A DNA stretch of 64,000 nucleotides from Chitinophaga sp. 180180018-3 (GTDB taxonomy: Bacteria; Bacteroidota; Bacteroidia; Chitinophagales; Chitinophagaceae). The notes below the pieces were generated by a model that was not told where the DNA came from, did not search any database, and saw only the letters and a program-made list of their open reading frames with translations. Where the stretch lies: assembly GCF_037893185.1 (NCBI RefSeq), contig NZ_CP140772.1, positions 3,844,001-3,908,000 on the forward strand, given 5' to 3'. A program made the position numbers and the translations under genes. Position 1 is the stretch's first letter. Every line of letters begins with the position of its first letter. Of the stretch, positions 9,220 to 15,852 are shown in pieces.

Positions 9220-9252
9220 GGTAAAAGTCAACTCTTTTTGGTAAAAATCAAC
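9220..9252 (+). repeat. Tandem iteron-like repeats, pair 2
   Basis: GGTAAAAGTCAAC (9220-9232) and GGTAAAAATCAAC (9240-9252), 20 bp apart, share the 13-bp core of the pair at 8598-8638. They are in a gene-free AT-rich stretch (9090-9517) that otherwise shows no clear structure and presumably holds the promoter of the recombinase cassette. Confidence 0.65.
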
Positions 9253-9517
9253 ACTGGCCCCAACCGGATTTTTTCTACTATTCCATATTTTGCAAGTAGC
9301 TTTTTGAGTGTTTGAAAAACATTCAAATTGGTAGCTGATTTTTGTTTTTTATCTAAATTTTAAAACCTTGTGACACAATAGTACATCTTGCTGTTCTATG
9401 GCTCATTTTTCACCTGCTTTACACCATATACAACCATCAAATTCTATCCATTTCGTTTGTAATTTCGTATTATCCCGCATAGCACTTGGATTTGTGAATT
9501 TTGAATATGGGTGTGTT

Positions 9518-9667
9518 ATGGAGCAGAAAATGAAACCTGAAACAGCTATGAAGCTGTTAAATGAACATGGTATTACCGTAAGCCTTGATGAAGCAGTGGC
9601 GATTCTCGAAATCATCTACCAATTCGCAGAAATAACAATTACTGAAATTTTAAGCCATGAAAGCTGA
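9518..9667 (+). CDS. Small helical protein of the recombinase cassette
   Basis: A 49-residue protein starting at the ATG at 9518 (MEQKMKPETAMKLLNEHG...). The frame runs further upstream, but those residues look like non-coding sequence. The predicted protein is a short helix-rich unit with alternating leucine and acidic residues (SLDEAVAILEIIYQFAEI). Its stop codon overlaps the start of the next gene by 11 nt, so the two are almost certainly translated together. Its position suggests a regulator or directionality factor for the recombinases, which is inference only. Confidence 0.65.
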   Translation: MEQKMKPETAMKLLNEHGITVSLDEAVAILEIIYQFAEITITEILSHES

Positions 9668-10091
9668 TTTGTATATACGCGCCCGGTGTGACAACCGGGC
9701 AAGTCAGTTTATATTTGAGCGCCGACAAGAGGACGCACTTATAAACTATTGCCAATTCAATAAGATCACCATCAGGGAAAAAGTATTTGATAACTGCTCT
9801 GCTGGTAATTTCCAAAGGCCCGGCTGGTTAAAATACTTTGACAGCCTCAAATCGTCATCTACAAAATCGGCTTTACTTCTATTTACTTCGTGGGATCGTT
9901 GGTCAAGAAACATTCCAGAAATGATTGAAGCCAGGTCAATCCTTCGGCAAATGGAGATTACCGTCATGCCTATAGATACACACGATAGTTTTACGGAAGC
10001 CTTGAAGTTCTATTCTCATGAGAGTGAGCAGTGTTCTAATATAGATGTTCTTCAATTCTATATGCTTTTCATGAATGAAATGAAATTGTGA
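9657..10091 (+). CDS. Stand-alone resolvase domain lacking the catalytic serine
   Basis: A 144-residue protein equal to the N-terminal catalytic domain of a serine recombinase, with no DNA-binding C-terminus. Aligned with its neighbour, DLYIRVSTDDQ becomes DLYIRARCDNR, so the nucleophilic serine is Arg10. The downstream WDRWSRN (80-85), which supplies conserved active-site arginines, is kept, and the core fold aligns along the whole domain (FDNCSAG versus FEDHSAK). It therefore should fold and could pair with the active enzyme but should not cut DNA. It overlaps the 49-aa gene by 11 nt and ends 19 nt before the active recombinase, as in one operon. The open reading frame is intact, which argues against a mere relic. 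Confidence 0.75.
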   Translation: MKADLYIRARCDNRASQFIFERRQEDALINYCQFNKITIREKVFDNCSAGNFQRPGWLKYFDSLKSSSTKSALLLFTSWDRWSRNIPEMIEARSILRQMEITVMPIDTHDSFTEALKFYSHESEQCSNIDVLQFYMLFMNEMKL

Positions 10092-10110
10092 AAATGATAA
10101 AATTTACCTT

Positions 10111-11688
10111 ATGCAAGTAGCAGACTTATATATACGAGTTAGTACAGATGACCAGCGGGATAAAGGTTTCTCGCAGCGGAGCCAAGAAGAGGTTTTGCGA
10201 AAATACTGTGATCGAAATTTCATTCAAATACGGCACGTAATTTTTGAGGACCACAGTGCAAAAACATTCAACAGACCACAGTGGAACAAGCTACTAATGG
10301 ACTGGCGAAAGAAAAAGCATCAGGTAGACCTGTTGCTTTTTACTAAATGGGATAGATTCAGCCGAAATGCAGGGGATGCTTATAATATGATAAGCATTAT
10401 TCGCAAACTAGGGATAGAACCGCAAGCAATTGAGCAACCCCTCGATATGACCGTCCCCGAAAGTAAGATAATGATGGCTGTCTACTTAGCCGTACCAGAG
10501 GCCGAGAATGACCGCCGGGCTTTGAATATTTTTTATGGTATGCGCCGTGCGCGGAAAGAGGGTCGATGGATGGGAACAGCCCCAATAGGCTATCAAAATA
10601 AAACAGATGAAACCGGGAAAATTAAATATATCGCACCCTTTCCGCCGGAAGCCGACATTATGAAATGGGTTTTTGAAGAAATTGCCCTGAGTAGATTTAA
10701 TACAGAACAGATCCTACAACTGGCCCGCAAACGCGGTTTAAATTGCAGTAAGAATAACTTTTGGGTTGCCATTAGAAACCCTGTTTATTGCGGTAAAATA
10801 CACGTTCCAAAATTCCGTGATGAAGAAAGTTTATTCGTGCAAGGGAAACACGAGGGTATTATCACTTCAACACTTTTTTATCAGGTGCAGGAAGTCCTCG
10901 ATGGAAGGAAGAAGAAGCAACGTACCAAAATTGTTGTTGATAAAGACTTGCCTTTGCGTGGTTTTCTTCTATGCCCACGGTGCAACAGAGTGCTAACAGG
11001 CAGTGCTTCCAAAGGCCGCAATCGACATTATCACTACTACCATTGTGTTACTTCCTGCGGCTGCCGATTCCCCGCAGAACACGCAAATCAGTTGTTTTCA
11101 AAAGAACTACGGAAATATGTGCCACAATCTCCCTTTCGTCAGCTTTTCCGTCCGGCATTGGAGTACTATTTTAAAGCCCAAACCAAACACACTAATGATG
11201 AAAGAAACAGTTTGCTTTCACAAATTGAAGCATATACGGACTTGATAAGAGAGGCTCGAAAGTGTTTGTTTCAGCAAAAAATAACACCCGAAGACTTTAA
11301 CGAAAGTAAAAAGGAGTATGAAATATCTATTTCTAAATTAGAAGAGCGATTGGTAGAAGTACCTCAAAGGAATTTCAGTATAGAGAATATTCTTGAAAAA
11401 GGAATGGAAAATATGTCCAGAATGGATCTTCTTTATGAGAGTGGAGAGGTAGAAACGCAGCGAAAGATCATTGGTTCGATATTCCCTGAAAAACTAATTT
11501 TTACAGGATTTGCATATCGAACCACAAGAGTTAATTATGCGGTTCAGCTAATATACAATATGGATAAGGCTTTCATGGAAAAAGAAAATGGGACAAGTGT
11601 AGATATTTCTAACTTGTCCCATCAGGTGATCCCGCTGGGACTCGAACCCAGGGCCCATACATTAAAAGTGTATTGCTCTACCAACTGA
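10111..11688 (+). CDS. Large serine recombinase (site-specific integrase)
   Basis: A 525-residue serine recombinase that should cut and rejoin the element's attachment sites. Domains: catalytic domain 1-150 with nucleophile Ser11 in YIRVSTDDQ and WDRFSRN (80-86); recombinase domain about 160-260; zinc ribbon with CPRC (288-291) and later Cys residues (312, 316, 318); coiled-coil region about 345-420. The last about 35 residues are encoded by sequence antisense to the tRNA-Lys terminator and the tRNA 3' half, so the C-terminus (LGLEPRAHTLKVYCSTN) is fixed by the insertion site. In an excised circle the C-terminus would probably differ. The gene is the last of the recombinase cassette. Confidence 0.9.
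   Translation: MQVADLYIRVSTDDQRDKGFSQRSQEEVLRKYCDRNFIQIRHVIFEDHSAKTFNRPQWNKLLMDWRKKKHQVDLLLFTKWDRFSRNAGDAYNMISIIRKLGIEPQAIEQPLDMTVPESKIMMAVYLAVPEAENDRRALNIFYGMRRARKEGRWMGTAPIGYQNKTDETGKIKYIAPFPPEADIMKWVFEEIALSRFNTEQILQLARKRGLNCSKNNFWVAIRNPVYCGKIHVPKFRDEESLFVQGKHEGIITSTLFYQVQEVLDGRKKKQRTKIVVDKDLPLRGFLLCPRCNRVLTGSASKGRNRHYHYYHCVTSCGCRFPAEHANQLFSKELRKYVPQSPFRQLFRPALEYYFKAQTKHTNDERNSLLSQIEAYTDLIREARKCLFQQKITPEDFNESKKEYEISISKLEERLVEVPQRNFSIENILEKGMENMSRMDLLYESGEVETQRKIIGSIFPEKLIFTGFAYRTTRVNYAVQLIYNMDKAFMEKENGTSVDISNLSHQVIPLGLEPRAHTLKVYCSTN
11590..11620 (-). terminator. Terminator of tRNA-Lys, inside the recombinase gene
   Basis: GGGACAAGT (11590-11598) pairs perfectly with ACTTGTCCC (11612-11620). 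The inner TAGA/TCTA adds four more pairs, with one bulged base. On the minus strand the hairpin starts 6 nt after the tRNA 3' end and is followed by ATTTTCTTTTT, as in an intrinsic terminator. Confidence 0.75.
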
Positions 11689-11699
11689 GCTACGGAATC
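11627..11699 (-). tRNA. tRNA-Lys (anticodon TTT)
   Basis: A 73-nt cloverleaf. The acceptor stem GATTCCG pairs with CGGGATC (one G-T pair) with discriminator A. The D arm is GCTC...GAGC, and the anticodon arm ATACA-CTTTTAA-TGTAT gives anticodon TTT. The T arm is CTGGG-TTCGAGT-CCCAG. CCA is not encoded. The 3' end faces the mobile element, the usual orientation for an element inserted at a tRNA 3' end. The recombinase gene overlaps it antisense by 62 nt. Confidence 0.97.
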
Positions 11700-11727
11700 A
11701 AACACCCCGTTTTTGTTTAACGGAGTG

Positions 11728-11758
11728 CAAAGATAATCATTCAATTATAACTAACAAA
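11728..11758 (-). promoter_or_regulatory. Bacteroidota-type promoter of tRNA-Lys
   Basis: On the minus strand, TTTG (11758-11755), a 19-nt spacer, then TATCTTTG (11735-11728) match the Bacteroidota primary-sigma consensus TTTG-N19-TAnnTTTG. The tRNA 5' end is 28 nt downstream. It is the best full promoter match I see in the window. Confidence 0.8.
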
Positions 11759-11760
11759 TT

Positions 11761-14217
11761 TTATTTTACTTTAAACCTACCCTCCAACATTTTCATAAAA
11801 TACCCACCCACTACACTCCTCGCCTGAAACCCTACCATCTTCCCATCTGTCGTCTCATGCCAGTCACTCAGCGGTACCCGTGTAGGCGTTTCCGTTGCAT
11901 ACCTGTACAATGGCTCCACTAATGCCCTGAAATCTGCCGGATCTGAGGCCAGCACCGCTGTCCACATAATCCAGTCCGACTTGGTATACGTTTTCCGGCT
12001 ATCCAGTGGTAACCCATACCGCTGCTGATGTTGCAGGTAAAAAGCGGTTTCTTTTTTATACACTGCCTCCGGGAATAAATGAAAATCCAGCACCTTGTCC
12101 CATACCAGGTTGTATTTCTGGCTCCAGGTGTTGTTGCTGCCGAAAGCAAGACTGTAATGATCTCCATCATCTGCTACGGTTGTCCATTTCGCGGCCATCT
12201 CTTTGGCTGCCTGCTCGTATTTGTCTGCTACGTCGTGCTGGCCCTGCATTTTCGCCATCATTGCATAGGCACGGATACCCATGATGGCTTTCAGCGAAAG
12301 GTTGGCGTTGCGTGCCAGATGTCCCGCAAAGTCATCTGTACATAACTGATTGGCCGGATCAAAACCTTCTTTCATCAGGTACGCTGCCCAGGTGGTCAGC
12401 GTTTTCCAGTGCTTCGCGGCATAGCCGGCATTTCCTTCTGCCCGTGCTATAGCGCCGGCCAGTACCAGCATGTTGCCGGATTCTTCTACCGGCATGCCCT
12501 CTCCGTATACCTGGCCGTTGGCTAGCGGATACGTGCCTAGGTCGTGCGCTGCATAAGGTTGCGTGTATTTACCACTTTCGGAGAAATAGAAGATCCCGTT
12601 CATCATTCCCTTGAGCAGATCCGGATTGTATATCAGGAATAATGGGGCAGATGGATAGGTGACGTCTACGGTATTGATGCAGCCGTTGCTGAAGTTCTCT
12701 TTAGAGAGGAATAATATTTCTCCCTGCGGACTTTCCACCAGTTTATGCGCTGATATTGCCTGACGATACGCCAGCTCACAGAGCCGGGCATAGGTCTCTC
12801 CCCCTGCGGCTACGGCTTCTTTATACAACTGATCATTAAATGTGGTGCATTGCTGCAACACAGCAGGATAATCTTTATACGCTTCATTCAGCGCGTCTTC
12901 AATTGTTTTGTTGCCATCTTTCTTCCACCATGCTTTCAGGTTGGTGTTGAAATACTGGATGGCATACAGATCGTCGTAGCCCAGCAGGAACAACTGTTCT
13001 TTAGGTGTGCTGTTCACACTGCCCAGGTCTACGGCGGTGTTTAATACAATATCCTTGTCCTGCTTAGTGTCAGCTGTTTTCCCTTTAACAAATGCTGCTG
13101 CTCCTTCGCTGCTGGTACTGATGTATTGCACAGGGTGAGCTGCCGATGGCGCCGCAACGTACATATAACCCCAGTCGATCCGCAGGTCGTCTCCTTTCTT
13201 CTTCAACACAGGCTGCTCTTTTGTTCCTGCTTTCAACAGATCCAGCTCTCCGGAAGTGTATTTAGCGGTGATGACAGGCTGCGCTGGTGTGTTGGCAGCG
13301 ATATTGCCGGATGCGCCAAAATAAACGCTCACCTGATGTGCGGCGTTGTCGTTGGATGCTGCCCGGTAAGTGATATACGATACCGGTCTTGATAACAGGT
13401 TCAGATCATTCATCAGCAGCGGCGATGTGAACGTGAGCGCCACATCCACCTTGCCACAGGTGAAGTTATAAATCGTCTGCGTGGCATGGATGGTAACGCC
13501 TGTTTGCTCCGCCTGCTGAATATCCTTACCTCCTGGCACCGGAGCAACACGGGCAATGCCTGCATCCAGGTAAGCGCCGCCCGCTGTGTTCAGGATATGA
13601 ATAGCCAGTACGTTGCCTTTCTTCTTTAATTTACTTTTCGCTGCGTCCGGAACAGGTACGTAAATGAATTTGTGCAGCCAGCCATCGTGCCGGTAAATCT
13701 GCTCACCGTTCAGATACACGGTGATGTTATCGTCGTGAGAGATCTTCAGGAAAAGCTCTGCTGCCGACAAGTCCCCTGGCGCATCAAAGGTTCTCCGGGT
13801 CCAGAGGTCGTGGCTCTTCCAGGAGGTGCCGCCATTTTCCGGCTGATCGCTGAACGGCGCCGCTCCCGATTTCCAGGCCTTGTCATTGAATCCGGGCTGC
13901 ATCCAGCCTTCGGCCGGCTCCTGCTCGGTGTACTTCACCTGGTAGCCTTTTTCGTCGCTCGTGGGAACAATACCCTCGTAGCTGGGCTCGTCCTGCCCTA
14001 ATACCCGGTAGGTAACTCCATCTACTTTTACCAAACCGGTAAGCGATTGGCCCGCGCCCGTCCAATGCTTCGTGGTGCTCCCATTCAGCTGATCCGTGGC
14101 CGACCAGATACTGAAGTAAGGATCATGCGTGACCAATGGATAAGCCGGCGCCTTTTGCTGTGCCATTGCGCTGCTGCCTAAGCCCAGCAACGCCCAAAAC
14201 ATAAATTTTCTTGCCAT
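11761..14217 (-). CDS. Secreted glutaminase (GtaA-like, DUF4964/5127/4965/1793)
   Basis: An 818-residue exported protein of the glutaminase A group, thought to release glutamate from glutamine outside the cytoplasm. A signal peptide (to AMAQQ, about residue 20) is followed by the N-terminal DUF4964-like segment (YPLVTHDPYFSIWS), an inserted galactose-binding-like beta domain (about 100-225, with YLNGEQIYRHDGW), a DUF5127-like region and the C-terminal six-hairpin-like region. The latter holds the conserved stretches AHDLGTYP, MPVEESGNM, CTDDFAGHLARN and YNLVWDKVL. Length is normal for the Bacteroidota version. It is convergent with nothing: the tRNA-Lys promoter starts directly after its stop. 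The catalytic assignment rests on family resemblance. Confidence 0.85.
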   Translation of the reverse strand: MARKFMFWALLGLGSSAMAQQKAPAYPLVTHDPYFSIWSATDQLNGSTTKHWTGAGQSLTGLVKVDGVTYRVLGQDEPSYEGIVPTSDEKGYQVKYTEQEPAEGWMQPGFNDKAWKSGAAPFSDQPENGGTSWKSHDLWTRRTFDAPGDLSAAELFLKISHDDNITVYLNGEQIYRHDGWLHKFIYVPVPDAAKSKLKKKGNVLAIHILNTAGGAYLDAGIARVAPVPGGKDIQQAEQTGVTIHATQTIYNFTCGKVDVALTFTSPLLMNDLNLLSRPVSYITYRAASNDNAAHQVSVYFGASGNIAANTPAQPVITAKYTSGELDLLKAGTKEQPVLKKKGDDLRIDWGYMYVAAPSAAHPVQYISTSSEGAAAFVKGKTADTKQDKDIVLNTAVDLGSVNSTPKEQLFLLGYDDLYAIQYFNTNLKAWWKKDGNKTIEDALNEAYKDYPAVLQQCTTFNDQLYKEAVAAGGETYARLCELAYRQAISAHKLVESPQGEILFLSKENFSNGCINTVDVTYPSAPLFLIYNPDLLKGMMNGIFYFSESGKYTQPYAAHDLGTYPLANGQVYGEGMPVEESGNMLVLAGAIARAEGNAGYAAKHWKTLTTWAAYLMKEGFDPANQLCTDDFAGHLARNANLSLKAIMGIRAYAMMAKMQGQHDVADKYEQAAKEMAAKWTTVADDGDHYSLAFGSNNTWSQKYNLVWDKVLDFHLFPEAVYKKETAFYLQHQQRYGLPLDSRKTYTKSDWIMWTAVLASDPADFRALVEPLYRYATETPTRVPLSDWHETTDGKMVGFQARSVVGGYFMKMLEGRFKVK

Positions 14218-14262
14218 AACGTGATTTAGACTAATTAAGCGTACAAAATACCATTAATAAAA

Positions 14263-14311
14263 ATATTACATTTTTGGCGGTATTAATAACCACTCATAAA
14301 AAATGTAATAT
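14263..14311. promoter_or_regulatory. 13-bp perfect inverted repeat upstream of the glutaminase gene
   Basis: ATATTACATTTTT (14263-14275) is the exact reverse complement of AAAAATGTAATAT (14299-14311), with a 23-nt spacer. It is 46 nt before the glutaminase ATG. The arms are too AT-rich and widely spaced for a typical terminator, so an operator for a dimeric regulator or an mRNA leader fold are both possible. Confidence 0.5.
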
Positions 14312-14359
14312 AACCAGATATATGGGTAGAGAGGGTTCAGTACCAGTCAGGGGTAAATA

Positions 14360-14430
14360 AAAAAACGCAGACCCTGAGTTCGCCTTGGAGGCCCTGAGAA
14401 GCCTTTTCAGTACGGGTTCGGATCTGCGCG
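14360..14430 (-). ncRNA. Structured RNA or compound terminator, identity unknown
   Basis: A compact GC-rich block in AT-rich intergenic DNA. The outer stem CGCAGA/TCTGCG (14366-14371 with 14423-14428) encloses about 50 nt holding two copies of CCCTGAG and a small inner hairpin (CTGAGAA/TTTTCAG on the plus strand). On the minus strand it ends in a run of seven T, so it terminates transcripts from the gene at 14487-15791. It is larger and more ornate than other terminators in this window, so a small RNA or a leader element for the glutaminase gene is possible. It lacks the conserved SRP RNA motif. Confidence 0.45.
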
Positions 14431-14486
14431 TATCTTAAATAAGTTAAATGCGAGCGCAAAAATACACTTTTACCTCAAATTATGTA

Positions 14487-15791
14487 CTATTTTTCCAAAG
14501 CAGGAAACAGTGCAAACCATTCGGGCCGGGAGCGGATCAGCAGCGCTATTGCCCATATAAGCAATGCCATACCCAATGCGCCCCATGCTTTTTTATTCCG
14601 CCATTTCCATCCAAATAATGTAGGTATCTCCCAATATTTTATCAACACAAAAGCAAGTAATCCGCCAAAGCCGGTCCATGCTACCAGCTGCATACCCATT
14701 TGTGAACCCGTCAACACCAGTACTATGGCAAAGCCCAGGGTAATCAGCTGCATCCAGATAAAATTTTTGATGCCGCAGCCGGTCACGTCTTCGATGGAGA
14801 GTACCAGCAACATCGCCATCAGCCAGATACTCAGTACCAGCAATGCTTCGGGCAATATCACCGGCAACAACAGCAGCACGCCCCATGCAATTGCGGTGAT
14901 CACTACGTAAGCGCCTATACGCTCATCTTTACTCCTCATATTACTTCCCGGAAACGGGAATAAAACGCGCACCAGCACGTCTTCCATTCTCCGCAATGGT
15001 GGCAATGTGAAGATGCCGATCATGAAAGGCACCATCACTTCATAACGATACCAGTTGTCGGGAGTTTTTGTGGTGATCCGGATGATTACGAGAGATGTGA
15101 AAAGCGCGGGTACCGACACCTGTACAAATACCTTCCAGGGCGATTCCCGGTAATCCCTGAAACTATCTTTTATCACCTGCGCATACTCGTTAATCAGGTA
15201 TCTTCGTGTAAGGATAGCCGTTAGTTGTGTCCAGATAAAGCATATTCCCAAATGCAGCACAACAGTTCGTATCACCTGCTCTCCTATCAGCGGCCCCCAA
15301 TAAATCCCTGCTGCGCCGAGGCATAGCATCTCCCAGGTGAGCGCCCGCGGCGAAAACAGCCACCGCACATACCGCACCAGCCACCTGAACAGATCAGGCA
15401 GGTATTTGCCCAGCAGCTGTACAATAGCATAAGCCGCTACCAGTCCGGCCAGTCCCAGCAGCAGCCTGGAGGCCGTAAATACGCCCCTCAGCGCCTGCAG
15501 GCGCGATGGCTGCTGTACCGAATACACCAGCTCTGTGCTGTGCAGCAACTCCTTCGCCATCAGCCAGCCCCGCTCTTTACCTATTGCCCCCAGCGCGGCG
15601 GCATGGCTTACCCAGAAACTATCTGCTGTAGCATCGCCCGCCCAGGTTTTCAGGGTACCGTATTGATACAATAATGTTTTCTGTTGGGAAGAAAGGGAAT
15701 CAAGGGCCCGGGCCAGCGATGCGTCCGAATCTGCGGCGGAGACACCCTTCCCGAGGATTAACATAAACAATAAAACAGCAAGTGTACGCAT
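14487..15791 (-). CDS. Multi-pass inner membrane protein, unknown function
   Basis: A 434-residue protein with a cleavable-looking signal sequence (to GVSA, about 19), a periplasmic helical segment of about 75 residues and then roughly nine to ten membrane segments. Between segments are basic, cytoplasm-like loops (YLINEYAQVIKDSFRDYRESPW and FPGSNMRSKDERIG). I do not recognise the family. The layout, a signal peptide followed by an extracytoplasmic domain and a membrane bundle, loosely resembles mechanosensitive-channel-like proteins, but no MscS pore motif is visible. It is separated from the upstream hexosaminidase gene by a strong terminator, so it has its own promoter. Confidence 0.8.
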   Translation of the reverse strand: MRTLAVLLFMLILGKGVSAADSDASLARALDSLSSQQKTLLYQYGTLKTWAGDATADSFWVSHAAALGAIGKERGWLMAKELLHSTELVYSVQQPSRLQALRGVFTASRLLLGLAGLVAAYAIVQLLGKYLPDLFRWLVRYVRWLFSPRALTWEMLCLGAAGIYWGPLIGEQVIRTVVLHLGICFIWTQLTAILTRRYLINEYAQVIKDSFRDYRESPWKVFVQVSVPALFTSLVIIRITTKTPDNWYRYEVMVPFMIGIFTLPPLRRMEDVLVRVLFPFPGSNMRSKDERIGAYVVITAIAWGVLLLLPVILPEALLVLSIWLMAMLLVLSIEDVTGCGIKNFIWMQLITLGFAIVLVLTGSQMGMQLVAWTGFGGLLAFVLIKYWEIPTLFGWKWRNKKAWGALGMALLIWAIALLIRSRPEWFALFPALEK

Positions 15792-15807
15792 AACCTGCCA
15801 AAAATAA

Positions 15808-15834
15808 GATATCCCGGCCAGTTGCCGGGATATC
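15808..15834 (-). terminator. Intrinsic terminator after the hexosaminidase gene
   Basis: Perfect 11-bp stem GATATCCCGGC/GCCGGGATATC with a 5-nt loop. On the minus strand it is followed by TTATTTTT; on the plus strand a T-rich run also follows a few bases later. It separates the GH20 gene from the membrane-protein gene on the same strand. Confidence 0.85.
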
Positions 15835-15852
15835 AGTAAGCATTTTTTATTT

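Noticed and set aside
9398..9517. Upstream extension of the 49-aa gene
   Set aside because: The added residues look like AT-rich non-coding sequence and the ATG at 9518 fits a compact start.
14366..14428. SRP (4.5S) RNA at the structured block
   Set aside because: Neither strand has the conserved SRP domain IV motif (GGAAGCAGC-like) and the stem pattern differs.
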